Source: Astragalus membranaceus (Eukaryota; Streptophyta; Magnoliopsida; Fabales; Fabaceae). Taken from it: a stretch of DNA of 64,000 nucleotides. The stretch covers positions 45,974,031 to 46,038,030 of the forward strand of contig CM076847.1 in the NCBI GenBank assembly GCA_039519185.1, written 5' to 3'. The notes under the pieces are model-generated. The model ran no database searches. It worked only from the letters and a program-made list of their open reading frames with translations, and was not told the DNA's origin. The first letter of the stretch is position 1. The number at the start of each line of letters is the position of its first letter. The translations under genes and the position numbers were made by a program. Shown piece after piece: positions 51,814 through 62,615 of the stretch.

Positions 51814-54437
51814 TGTAATATCCCCAATTTTTCGCTAATTAAATTAATTGGCGTGAATTAATATTGAGTGAATTATTGTCTTGATTGAATAAATGGAATT
51901 GGATAGGCAATTTGTTTAATTGATGAGTATGTGAAATGATGTGCTTAATTGAATTGATTACATCATATTTAGTAATTAGGACCGGTAGGAGTCATTAGGA
52001 ATAGAAATTATAAGTGAAGGGTAAAAGTGTCTATTCCCATAGTTCCTATATAACCCCATTCTTCAGCTGAAATCCAAAAGAAAAACACTTCTTTCTTCAT
52101 TCTACAAAATCTGAAACAGCAACAAGCTCATGAGAGAGGGAGGGAGAGCTTGGAGAGATGAGAGCACCATTTCTTCAAAGCTCCATGCATGTTAGAAGTG
52201 TCACCACCATTCTTTCACATTTTCTCTCCTCTTTCCATTGATGCCTCTTTCACACACAGGTTCAGCCCTGATCATCTCACTTCACCCAGCCATGCAAATT
52301 CGAGTTTGAGGGAGAAGAAGGGTTCAACAGAAAATTCTGGGTAAAACCCGTTTTACCTACCTTCAGTGTTTCGTTCGTATCTCCCTGTACTGACCTCTGA
52401 TTCAGTTGATTTTTATTTATTTGGAAACTAGACAGAAAATGCTCCAGTTTAGACCCAAGAATCATCCGATTTCACTAAGAATGTAGGGAGATATCACCTT
52501 CCTAAGTTTCGTTTCCAGAATCAGCTTCAGTCTTGACCCAGCTTCATTGTTTCGGTTGTAACTCTCTGGATATAGGATGCATGTGTTTGAAACCTCCACC
52601 TTCAGAAACTAGAGAAAAATCCCTTCACCATAGGCTCTCGTTTTGCTAAGTTTGGTTGAGAATTGAGTGAGTTACGCTCGTTGCAAATTGGCGATTTGTT
52701 GCTGGAAGTAGCTGGAGCGGATTCGTGATTCTCCGTTCGTCCGTATTCGCGAGGTTTCGGTGTCGGGTGTATCGTCGTCACAAAAAGGTGAGTTCTATAC
52801 TCACTAGGATTGTTAAAAATCATGTGTTGTGTTCTGAGATATTGAGTCACGCGTTTTATGAAAAACCGGTGTCGAATCGATTTCGAAAATATCGCTCTAA
52901 GTCATGAAGTCGTTTGATTGTTGGACTGAAATTGTGATTAAAATTGCATGATTGATATGTGGATTGTGATGATTGGATTATGTCTGGAATTATGTGTATA
53001 AGCTCTGTTTGAAGGTTGAATGTCGATCGGGTTACAGATTAGAAACGATCGGAAAGCGAAACGGAACGAAAGAGGAAATTATTCTGAGTTCACAGGACGC
53101 ACGGACCGTGCGCCCCTGGGCACGGATCGTGCGCCCCCTTCGGGTTGCCAATTTGAAAAGAGTAATAGGACGCACGGATCGTGCGCCCCTGGGCACGGAT
53201 CGTGCGCCCCCTTCTGGTACCGTACTCCTAAATTCCGTTTCGTCGCTCCTTTCGGTTCCAAACCTCTTCCGATCTCCTTCTCAACCAACTGTGATGATGT
53301 GACCCTATTAATACCATTGTTTGATTGATTCTAACTCGCTCTTGAGGATATGACCCTGATTATGAGACTATTATGCCTAAGCTAAGTTCATGTTATGAGA
53401 CCGATTGTTATGTTAAGATTATGCTTGGAAATTGATACATGTGCTAGACTGACTCGTTTAGTAAGGTTCTTAAGTTAAGTTAGCGAATCATTAGTGATCC
53501 ATGTGAGATCACCAAATTATAAGGTTAAGTTAATAACTAGATCACCTAATGTTCAGAATAAGATTAGGTCATGATAAGGCTCAGTGATTGAGTATGCTTT
53601 CAGGTTAGGCTCAGTGATTGAGCAGTTTTCATTGTTCATTGTTATTGTATATTGTATATGCATCATTGTTTAGGCTCAGTGATTGAGCATAGTTCATTGT
53701 TAGGGTGACGACCCTATTTCTGATTAGTGTGCTGGGGGAGAGGAAGTCATGATCCTTATGAACCTAGGCCCCGTTAGGGACCCACTAGTGATTAGTGGGG
53801 ACGGGTTCACCGGAAGCTTATTATGCCAAGTGACCGGTGACACGCTAAGAATCATTGTTAGGCTCAGTGATTGAGCATAGTTCATTGTTAGGCTCAGTGA
53901 TTGAGCATAGTTCAGCCACATAGTCAACTTTGAGGACTATGAGTTTTAGATAATGAATCAAGCATAATTGAACCGAGAGGATTAGTAAGGGGTCGCGATA
54001 GGACTCACTGAGACAAGTTGTCTCACCCAATCCATTGTTGTTGTTTTCAGTTAAGCAGGGAAAGTTGAAGACCGTGAGGCATGGCTATGAAGATGCTTGA
54101 GGAGCAGCCGCTATCTTTATTTCTTTATGTCTTATATTTCAGTTTCCCTTGTATCTCTGTATTTTGTATTCAGTATCTTAAGACTACTCGATTGTACGAC
54201 TTATGTATTTCAAGTTGTAAATCGCTTCCGCAGACTTTCGGTTTTGAGTATTGAACACTAGTTGAGGGTGTAAGGACCGACTTCATTATATTTAGTTCAG
54301 TTATTTTAAGCACGTTTGATGAGTGATTCATCGAAGTTTAGTAATGTGTTCAATATGTTAAAAGGAAAGTCACTCTGATGTATGCCAGTAGTGCGCTTCG
54401 GTAATTTCTACAAGATAGAAATTAACGGGGTGTTACA
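51814..54437 (+). repeat. Solo LTR of a Ty3/gypsy-type element
   Basis: 2624 bp starting TGTAATATCCCCAATTTTTC and ending GGGGTGTTACA, with GCTAA on both sides (51809-51813, 54438-54442). There is no primer site or internal region, so the element was lost by LTR-LTR recombination. Internal features: two copies of GCACGGATCGTGCGCCCC (about 53112 and 53194, each with a related partner) and five copies of TTAGGCTCAGTGATTGAGCA (53577-53910). Confidence 0.9.
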
Positions 54438-56768
54438 GCTAAGCTCTACTCAAGAAGGCTTTGGCTCATGAGTTTTGATCCCAAGTTAGTGATAATGGAT
54501 GTGCACCGTAACAAGGTGGAGGCAAAAAGAGGGGCTAATCAACAAAGTTAGAGAGTTTGTATGATGTCTTCATTTTCTATTAGTGCAATGGAAGGATATC
54601 ATAAGTTGATGGGGACTAGAAAGAAGGCACCTATATGGATTTCCCCCGATGTAAGTAGTTTAACTCTTGAGATTTAATTACAATATTTATAACGTATTTT
54701 ATTACTATATAATATTTAATTCTACCCATTAAAAAATGGGTTGCTGGCATAAAACAAAGCTACTGAATTGCTTTGTATTTTCAGTTAAAAACATGTATGC
54801 TACTGAATGTATTGATGATGTGTGTTGTTTGCTGAAGTTCATGTATATTTGATGTCATTTTGATGCTAAACATACTGTTTGAGGGATTCTGGATGTAGGT
54901 TCGGTTTCTGGTAACTGGGACTGTTTTACTGGTTGCAAAATTATGTGTCTTACCATTTTAGAAACTAGACTGAATGCTTGTCATTTTGGGTTTGGTTTGG
55001 TCGCATTTGGAGTAGTATAGCTCCAGTTATAGGCTCCACAAGTTAGGGTAACATTTTGGGAACAATCTGGACATAGGGTCAGTATTTTGGGTTGTGGTGT
55101 CTTCAAATGAACTCTTTTTCAAATGAATCCAATTTCTTTGAAAACTAGACAAATTTTTGCTACTGTAAAGTTTCAGGTCATTCCGGTCTGTTTTGGTCAT
55201 TTTAGAGGAGTCCCAACTTAGGACACAGCCGCTGCCCCGTTTTCACACACACACAAAACTTCTCTTAACTCTTCTTTTCTGGCTGGTGTACCTACCTCTC
55301 TCCGCGTCTTCTTCTATCCTTTGAATCGCACCAGCAATTCTGCGTCTTCGTCTATATCGGTTAGTTTTCTTATTAAATTATGTAGTTTGTTTCTAGTACA
55401 TGTGAGAATTCTAGGTTTGCACCATATTTTGAAATTAATGGTTTTTGATATTCAGGATTAATGTTATTTCTCTTGATTGATACATGGTTAGGTTTAGTTA
55501 GTAATCCCCTTTCGCTTTCAGATTCCTAAATTTCAATCATCAAATCAAACCCTATCAATTACTGGTTTACTAATTCTTAAGCTCCATCGTAATTTGGCTC
55601 ATATGGATTCCTTCTGATTTAGTTTCTGTTCCTTATCTTCATAGTTGGATGTGTATATAATTAAGTAATTTTGTTTTACAAATTATTAATTAGATTGATA
55701 GTTTTCTTGTTTATAAATCCAACAAGATTTTCACACCGTTGAGTGGATTTAGCTCTGAATTTCCATTAGTAGGTAGTAGGTACCCTTTTCCCTTTCTCTT
55801 TGTACAATTGTGTTTTATCTCTCCCTTCCCCCTTTGTTCATTATCTTAATTGTTATGGATTTGATCACTTTTGAGTTGGCTAGTTCGCTGAGTGGCTAGT
55901 TGGCTGTTATTGCCGCTGTATAAAGACTGCTTAAGTTTACAAACTTATAATCAAGGTATGTTTATTCTATATCTATGTGTTCAAGGATCCTGTCACTTTA
56001 ATGATTCTGTGCAAGTATCATATTTGTTATGAACTAACTATCCTAAAAACTTGGTCTGTTAAGTAAAAGCGCATGAATGGTTTTATGGATGCTCTACTGT
56101 CATACTTAAACCAACTATTTCTAGTTTTGATTTGGGGTTTGTTTGGATCTGAAGTGCTAATTGGGGAGGGTAGTTTCATATTTACAATTCTTGTTTAGTT
56201 GTGCAAGTGTTTTTGATGCTATGTTTGACTTGCCGCAATTGAAGTTTCTAAGGGAATACCTTAAAACAAATATATTGGTAGAATGGCATTGGATTAATTT
56301 TTAATCTACTTTGTTAGTCTTACAGGTTCTGGAAATTTGAGGTATATTCATCTGCTCAATGTTATTTTTTGGGGGGAACTCTTTTCTTGAACTTGTAATT
56401 TGATTAAACTGGTTTATTATTTTTTATATGAAAAAAGCTGCTAATATACTCTTTATAGCATTCTTTTGCACTTGAGGATATTTAAGGTTAGTTTTGATAG
56501 TAGTATTCTTTTGTGGCTTACTTCTGGTGTGTGCAATATTTGAACCAGTTAGAGGCTTAGAGCAGAGAAGCAGATTCTGAATTGTTTAAAACAACTAGTT
56601 TTTGAATGATATATGTTGACTATCAATGCATGATATAATGATATATGTTGATTGAATTTGTTCAGTGGCTTGGTTTTGATTTTGAATTGGATCAAGAATC
56701 AATAGCATAATGAATTGACTGTCTTGTACATGTTTATCAATTATCTTAAAATTCTATGTGATTTGTTA
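54438..56768. other. CACTA internal DNA, unidentified
   Basis: Mostly T-rich, intron-like sequence with no clear coding signal. 54470-54660 has short open frames ending at a GTAAGT, possibly another captured exon that I cannot name. 55240-55365 is C/T-rich and looks like a 5' UTR ending before GGTTAG; it could belong to the GDSL copy downstream. Confidence 0.4.
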
Positions 56769-57611
56769 ATGCAAAGGCTGGTTTTAGTGGCCAGTATCTT
56801 CTCACTGGCTACAACTGCTTTAGCAGCTGGCTACAACTGCTTTAGCAGCTAAGCCTGTGACCTATATCTTTGGCGACTCTTTGACAGAGCTTGGGAACAA
56901 TAATTATCTACAATATTCTTTGGCCAAATCTAACTATCCATGGTATGGGATTGACTATAGTGATGGTCAGGCTACTGGAAGATTCACCAATGGGAGGACT
57001 ATTGGTGATATCATATGTATAGTTTCTGAATCTCAAAGCTTTCTTTCCTTGTAATTGCATAAACCATGCTTTAATGGCTTAATTTTATTGCTTTTTTTTT
57101 TGCAGCTGCAAAGCTTGGAATCCCATCACCACCAGCTTATCTGTCAGTGTCTCAAAATGTTGATGCTCTCCTCAAAGGGGTAAACTATGCATCTGGTGGA
57201 GCAGGGATTCTCAATGATACAGGACTTTACTTTGTAAGCAAATCATCTTCAAACTCTCAGCACTCAATTGCAGGTTATAGGGGCATCTTATTAACTTATA
57301 CTTTGTCTTGAATGTTTTTCAGATTCAAAGATTATCTTTTGATGATCAAATAAACAGTTTCAAGAAAACTAAAGAAGCAATCACAGCAAAATTAGGTGAA
57401 GAGGCTACCAACAAGCATTGCAATGAAGCAATGTACTTCATTGGAATTGGTAACAATTCACATTCCCAAAAGTATTCTATTAATTTCCACTATTGCTTTG
57501 AATGTTAAAAACTCAAAATCCTCATATACCATATATATAATCTTCACTGGTAAAGTTCATTTATGCATGCAGGCAGATGGCCAACAATACACTCATGATG
57601 AGTTCCTTGAC
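56769..57611 (+). pseudogene. Captured GDSL esterase/lipase gene fragment with introns
   Basis: Exon 1 (56769-57016) begins with a signal-peptide-like N-terminus and the block I motif TYIFGDSLTELGNNN with the catalytic Ser in GDS. Exon 2 (57106-57233) contains YASGGAGILNDTG. Exon 3 (57323-57449) ends FIGIG. Introns start GT and end AG with correct phase. A later piece (57573-57611, ADGQQYTHDEF) belongs further along the protein. The rest, including the Asp-His pair, is missing. A 22 bp tandem duplication (56807-56828, 56829-56850) shifts the frame between signal peptide and GDS. Real family members are ~360 residues, secreted. Confidence 0.92.
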
Positions 57612-57744
57612 CTCTTATTCTCTGTCTTTAATTAACCTCTTATTCTCTATCTTTAAGAAAGTATATGTTTTGAGTATCTATTAAAGTATAAGAACCAAAA
57701 GACTCCAAGATTTACAGACTTTTTTTTTCTCTCTTATTTTTCAG

Positions 57745-57815
57745 GAATCTTCATCTTTGAGAAACATACCAGTGGTGATTATGTCTTCTGAAAATGTACC
57801 TTCTAGAATTAACAG
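57745..57815 (+). pseudogene. Captured exon of a type-A response regulator
   Basis: A 71 bp exon between TTTTTCAG and GTAATA. It encodes ESSSLRN then IPVVIMSSENVPSRINR. This is the receiver-domain strand with the conserved Ser-Ser before E-N, as in cytokinin type-A ARR proteins; the phosphorylated Asp and Lys lie in other exons. The next exon (CLEEGAEDF...) is not present. Confidence 0.85.
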
Positions 57816-58146
57816 GTAATAATAGAAAGATAGATTTCTCCAAAAAATGTACCTTCCTGTTTTGCTTTTTGTTGTAAATGCTGATTTTGTAAATCCCTGT
57901 GGTTGTAAATGCTAACAAAATCATAATTAAGATGCTTTTTGTTGTTGGAATGAAATAGCCAGTCCTTCTTGTTGTTTCATGGCAATTAGATGCTGACCAT
58001 CATTACTTGCCTAAAGAGTATTTAATCTAACTTTCTTGCTAGATGAACTTATGGTCCATGCATTTCATTTATACTAACATATTTCATGAAAATCCATGGT
58101 CTGGAAACATTTAAGTGATGATTCTAAGTGTTTATATTTTTTACAG

Positions 58147-58246
58147 ACATAGATGCCCAAGTCATAGCAATGATTAAGCTTATCGAAGAGGATGCAGACT
58201 CATTTGCAAGCGGCTAGAACTTATGAAGTTAGTTGAGGAGTTCTAC
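58147..58246 (+). pseudogene. Captured NET/KIP1 (NAB domain) fragment
   Basis: After ATTTTTTACAG the frame reads IDAQVIAMIKL then LIEEDADSFA, and in a shifted frame LELMKLVEEFY. These are the core of the NAB actin-binding domain of NETWORKED proteins. About ten residues between the two parts are lost and a TGA follows EEFY. Plus strand, same as the other fragments. Recognition is from memory of the family consensus. Confidence 0.78.
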
Positions 58247-58489
58247 TGAGCATTAGAATTAGGATTGTAACAAATGAGTACTGCAATTAGAATTAAATAT
58301 TGTTTTTGTATGTAAAATTTGTAGGCTTTGTTCTGTTTAGAGCCCAATTCATCCCTTGAATATTAAAAATCACATGATTAGGTAAGTTTGACAGATTTCT
58401 TTGAATATATTTTTTTCGGCATATTTTTTTGTATTTCACTTTTTATTTCTCTCTTTCCTTCAATATCTAAAGTCCTTGAACCTCACTTT

Positions 58490-58933
58490 TTTTTTTAAAA
58501 AAAGAGACTTTTCATATCGGTTCCCATAGAAAACCGATGTTAAAATTCATTTTTTTTAAAAAAAAAGAGACTTTTCATATCGGTTTTCTATGGGAAACCG
58601 ATATGAAAAGTCTTTTTTTTTTAAAAAAAAAGAGACTTTTCATATCGGTTCTAGGGACAACCGATATAAATGTCAACTTTTCATATCGGTTTTCTATGGG
58701 AACCGATATGAAAAGTCTCTTTTTTTAAAATATGAAAAGTCTCTTTTTTTTTTAAAAAAAGAGACTTTTCATATCGGTTCTAGGGACAACCGATATAAAA
58801 ACAACTTTTCATAACGGTTCACGAACCGATATGAAATGTCACTATTTTTTATATCTCCTTTTTCGGCATCGGTTCGGGAACCGATATGAAATGTCAATTT
58901 TAACCGATATAAAAAGCCTTTTTTCCATTAGTG
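58490..58933. repeat. CACTA right subterminal repeats
   Basis: At least ten ATATCGGTT or AACCGATAT units, several paired as hairpins around short loops (CATATCGGTT...AACCGATATG), separated by A/T runs. This arrangement is the usual transposase-binding region of CACTA elements. The left end (50190-50390) has the same motif with fewer copies. ORFs at 58537-58814 are only these repeats translated. Confidence 0.85.
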
Positions 58934-58936
58934 TAA

Positions 58937-59729
58937 ATTTCTCTTCTTCTCTGTTCGATTTAGGTTTCTTTTTCGTTTCTGCTCATCTGGGTTTTGTTTT
59001 AGTTTTTGTTCAGATCTGGGTTTCGTTTTCGTTTGATTTTCGTTTCGTTTTATTTTTGATTGTTTTGCTTTTGATTGAAGATTTGGGTTTTGATAATTTG
59101 CATCTGGGTATGTTGTTTCGATTTGGGTATGTTGTGTCGTTTTGTTTTATAGTCCTTTCGATAATTTTGATTTTCGTTTTGTTTCGTTTCTCCTCAAGAT
59201 ATAGGTTTTCGTTTTCGTCTTGCTTTCGAAAATTTGGATATGGGTATGTTGTTTTGATTGTTGTAGATGAAGATTGAAGATTTGAATGATCTAGACAATG
59301 AAGTTCTGGGTTTCATTTTTGAAGAAGATGAACCAAAAAATTTTATTTTTGTTTTGAATCCAGTTTTTTGCGTCCTTCTCTCCTTCAATGGCGAAAACTG
59401 GTTTCTGGTTTCATAAACCACAGTTTTGACGTTGAAGACCACTTCAGGGACTGATTTGTCCCCTTTCCAAAAAAGTTAGGGACTGATTTGTCCCCTTTTC
59501 AAATTTGTAAAGTCAGGGACTTATTTGTCCCAAAATAAACACTTGCGTGGCATTTAACGTGACACGTGGCACTTAACGTGCCACGTAGGAGACGTTGGAT
59601 GTGCTGGCAACATCAAAATGGATGAAGGAACTAACGTGTCCCGTTTTGGAATTGTCAGGGACCAATGTGTCTCAAAAAATTTGTCAGGGATGAATTCGTC
59701 CCGCGAAAAAATTGTCAGGGACGAATTTG
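58937..59729. other. Right arm of foldback element 1
   Basis: 58937-59440 is G/T-rich with long TTTCG repeats. 59440-59729 is the inverse of 49715-50000 (GGGACTGATTTGTCCCC, AAGTCAGGGACTTATTTGTCCC, TTGTCAGGGACGAATTT). No gene is supported; the ORF at 58831-59277 is a low-complexity frame. Confidence 0.7.
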
Positions 59730-59855
59730 TGCCTTTAGTCTTTTTTTTTGTACTTTTCAATGGTGGCATTTAACCAAATTGGCTGGAACTCCAACATACG
59801 GAGTCTCTAACTCTGAGCGGGTCGGAATTTTTAAATTTAAACAGAGTAAATGTCC
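59730..59855. other. Spacer between the two foldback elements
   Basis: Contains the ~75 bp block (59750-59824) also found at 49637-49714. Each foldback element is thus preceded by the same flank, so the pair looks like a local tandem duplication. The last bases (TTTAAACAGAGTAAA) have an inverse partner at 60949-60960. Confidence 0.7.
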
Positions 59856-60941
59856 AAATTCGTCCCTGACAATTTTTTCGTGGGACGAATTCGTCCCTGA
59901 CAAATTTTTTGAGACACATTGGTCCCTGACAATTCCAAAACGAGACACGTTAGTCCCTCCATCCATTTAACCGTTACCAGCACAGCAAACGTGTCCTACG
60001 TGGCACATTAAGTGCCATGTGTCACGTTAGATTTAAAAAAGGGACGAATCGGTCCCTGACAATTTAAAAAAGAGACGAATCAGTCCTCTGTTACTATTCA
60101 TCGTCTTCTACCTCCAAATCCCCAATCAACGAAGGTTCCACCCCCCCCCTCACCGATCCTCCTCTCTCACAGCTCTCTCTCACAACCCCCTCTCTGGTTC
60201 GCTCTCCCCTCTCCCCTCCCTCTCCGGTTCATTCTCCCCTCACCGATCCTCCTCCCTCTCTGTCTTCGCATCTCGTCGTTCCCTCTTTCTCCGTTCTCTC
60301 TCTCGTCGCTCTCCCTCCTCTCTTCTTCTCCTCCTCTCTTCTATCCCTTTCGTTCCTACGATGAGGGTTTGGTAAGTGATGGCTTACGGTGGTGAGAGGG
60401 GAGAGCGAGATCTACGAGAGGCGGTGGTGAGAGGGGGGAGTGCGATCTGCGAGAGTGAGAAGGAGATGGAGAGGAGGACAGAGAGAGAGGGATGAGTTCC
60501 AGATTTAACGTGAGTGAGGAGGAGAGAGAGATGAGTTCTAGATCTGGGGGGAGGGGTTCACGGTGGGGGGAGGGGTGAACAGTGGAACGGAGGGGGGAGG
60601 GGGGAGGAAAAGGAACAGTTGGTGGAACGGAGGGGGGAGGGGGGTGAACAGTGGAACGGAGGGGGGAGAGGTGATTTGTCCCCTTTTCAAAAAAGTCAGG
60701 GACTGATTTGTCCCATTTTCAAATTTGTAAAGTCAGGGACTTATTTGTCCCAAAATAAACGTGGCAGTTAACGTGACCCGTGGCACTTATCGTGCCACGT
60801 AGGACACGTTTACTGTGCTGGTAACGGTTAAATGGATGGAGGACTAACGTGTCTCGTTTTGAAATTGTCAGGGACCAATGTGTCTCAAAAAATTTGTCAG
60901 GGACGAATTCGTCCCACGAAAAAATTGTCAGGGACGAATTT
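59856..60941. mobile_element. Foldback element 2
   Basis: About 1.09 kb. Inverted ends are AAATTCGTCCCTGACAATTT (59856) and its inverse ending at 60941, matching over about 230 bp; weaker pairing extends to about 59831 and 60966. The interior (60085-60660) is a C/T-rich half followed by its G/A-rich inverse, so nearly the whole element can fold back. There is no ORF. It ends under 100 bp from the start codon of the PWWP-like gene. Confidence 0.8.
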
Positions 60942-61029
60942 GGGATTTTACTCGTTTAAAAAATTGGATCTTCTTCTCAGTTCACACACAGTACTACGTT
61001 GCATGAACGAAAATTGAAGTTGTTGAAGA

Positions 61030-61582
61030 ATGAAAGACCCAGAAAGAATAAAGTCCTCGAATTTGACTGGTAGTAGTAGGGTAAACAAAGGAGACATAGT
61101 ATGGGCAAGAGTTCACTACCCTCACACCTGGTTACCCGCTCTCGTCCTCTCCTCCGACCACCACCTCGGCATCTCCCTCTCCTTCTTCAACCATCAAAAC
61201 GACACTCAAATCCCCCGCACTTTTTTCCTTCAATCCGAAGTCGTCCCCTTCGAGGAAGCCTTCCCTTCTCTCATCTCCCATCCCCAAAACGACACGGTAA
61301 CGTTTCGCCAGTCACTTCACTCTGCGCTCAGGATGTTCGGGCTGCGAGTCGTTTCGAGTTTACGATGTCGGTGCCAAACGGGGCAGGATGTTATTAACGG
61401 GTCGGGTTGCACTCGATTTGACCCGATTAGGGTTTTGAGTTTTGTTTTGGATGCTGCTGTTTTTCCTTGGGTTGAGTCTCATCGTCTTCTTGATGCCGTT
61501 AAAGTCGTTGCAGAAGTTCATGCTTTTCGAAACTATTCTTCCATTCATCACAAGAAAATCTACAGAGAAACCACAAAAAAAG
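61030..61582 (+). CDS. PWWP-domain-like protein, first exon
   Basis: ATG 61030 opens 184 codons up to a GT donor (AAG|GTAATT, 61583). Residues about 18-75 (NKGDIVWARVHYPHTWLPALVL..., FFLQSEVVPFEEAF) resemble a PWWP/Tudor-like chromatin-reader domain; such domains bind methylated histone tails in the nucleus. The rest (SLHSALRMFGLRVVSSLRCRCQTG, VLDAAVFPWVESHRLLDAVKVV) is a plant-specific helical part that I cannot name. The frame stops soon after the donor, so further exons are expected downstream, beyond or among the inserted LTR elements. No second exon was identified in the window. Confidence 0.68.
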
Positions 61583-61769
61583 GTAATTTTTCTTGACCAA
61601 AAATAGACTTTTCTAACATGGATGCTGAAAAGTTTGGTTTTTTAGTATGTTGTAATTGTCTTCTAGGCTGGAAATTTTGATTGAGGTGTTTGATTGATGC
61701 AATTACTAGCAACCAACGTATGCTAGAGAATGTTGTGATATGTAAATGGTTACATACGATAAGATATGT
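61583..61769 (+). other. Presumed intron 1, left part
   Basis: T-rich, starts GTAATT, no coding signal. The small LTR element begins at 61770. Confidence 0.5.
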
Positions 61770-62615
61770 TGTAACAGGAATATAATAATTAGTTTTATGA
61801 GTTTATTTTATTTTATGTCGTCATTTGCTCTTTTACCCTTGATGGTTGTATTTAGCTTGGCCTAGTGCCTCATTTGATAATCAATCAACATTTTCACAAA
61901 TATTATCTTTTCTCTAAAAACTCTCTAGTTCTCTCTACACTTTCTCTAATGTTCCGAATTCCATTCTAATCATTGGAGTTCCTGCTTTAGCGACTGGATT
62001 TTACCGGAGAAATCCCTAGAATCCATTTTTCTGTTACAAGTGGTATCAAAGCATCGACCTGGTGCTTACACATGGAAGACGCGATGTACGATCAAGAAGA
62101 AACTGAAGCAATAAATCGGTTACATTTGAAGATGGACAAGTCTCATGAAAAATTGCTCAACCTTGTTGATAGATCTCTCGATGCCTTGGCTGAGATCAAA
62201 ACTCTGTTTCTTAATCAAAGGAAATCACACCAGCAGAGAAGTCCACGTTCATCATCCTGGAGTTGCAATGCAGCTGGGAATTCTGAAATCAGTGTCACCA
62301 TTGAGGATAAATGAAGGAGGACAAGGATGTTTGAAAGGGGGAGTATTGTAACAGGAATATAATAATTAGTTTTATGGGTTTATTTTATTTTATGTCGTCA
62401 TTTACTCTTTTACCCTTGATGGTTGTATTTAGCTTGGCCTAGTGTCTCATTCGATAATCAATCAACATTTTCACAAATATTATCTTTTCTCTAAAAACTC
62501 TCTAGTTCTCTCTACACTTTCTCTAATGTTCCGAATTCCATGCTAATCATTGGAGTTCCTGCTTTAGAGACTGGATTTTACCGGAGAAATCCCTAGAATC
62601 CATTTTTCTGTTACA
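61770..62615 (+). mobile_element. Small LTR element, LTR-internal-LTR
   Basis: LTRs of 269 bp at 61770-62038 and 62347-62615 (TGTAACAGG...CTGTTACA) differ at a few bases. The primer site TGGTATCAAAGC (62041-62052, tRNA-Met type) and a purine tract GAAAGGGGGAGTAT before the second LTR frame a 308 bp interior. Size and layout fit a TRIM-type element. After the second LTR the primer site and interior start again (62618), so at least two elements share an LTR in tandem; a third LTR should lie right of the window. Confidence 0.88.
62072..62314 (+). CDS. Short ORF in the small LTR element (deleted copy)
   Basis: 80 codons, MEDAMYDQEETEA, a helical stretch (LHLKMDKSHEKLLNL) and a Ser-rich tail. It is a shortened copy of the ORF at 62649; just past the stop the sequence jumps from GGAGGA to the purine tract, so the bulk of the interior is deleted. 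No known domain. Confidence 0.4.
   Translation: MEDAMYDQEETEAINRLHLKMDKSHEKLLNLVDRSLDALAEIKTLFLNQRKSHQQRSPRSSSWSCNAAGNSEISVTIEDK

Larger units (their letters stand above)
50146..58933 (+). mobile_element. Non-autonomous CACTA transposon carrying host-gene fragments
   Basis: The left end is CACTAGTGGAAAAAA. The right end, read inward on the minus strand, is CACTAATGGAAAAAA. TAA flanks both ends (50143-50145, 58934-58936), the 3 bp duplication expected for CACTA. Subterminal regions are full of ATATCGGTT/AACCGATAT repeats in both orientations. Neither of the two CACTA proteins is recognisable and no long ORF is present. Inside are PPR, GDSL-lipase, response-regulator and NET fragments, all on the plus strand, and a solo LTR of an unrelated element. 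Confidence 0.92.
49715..59729. mobile_element. Foldback element 1, split by a CACTA transposon
   Basis: Left arm 49715-50145 begins AAATTCGTTCCTGACAATTT. Right arm 58937-59729 ends with its inverse, AATTGTCAGGGACGAATTT. Arms match over about 300 bp, including repeated 'GGGACAAAT(C/A)AGTCCCTGA' phrases. Without the CACTA insertion it would be about 1.2 kb, close in size to foldback element 2. No transposase. Long inverted ends of this kind are often Mutator-like, but I could not confirm a 9 bp target duplication. Confidence 0.75.

Noticed and set aside
53020..53328. Overlapping ORFs with RTDRAPLGTDRAPP repeats
   Set aside because: Translation of GCACGGATCGTGCGCCCC repeats inside a solo LTR.
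58537..58814. Phe/Lys-rich ORFs
   Set aside because: Translations of CACTA subterminal ATATCGG repeats and A/T runs.
58831..59277. 148-codon Phe/Val-rich ORF resembling a membrane protein
   Set aside because: It crosses the CACTA end and continues in TTTCG-rich foldback DNA, so it cannot be an old gene.
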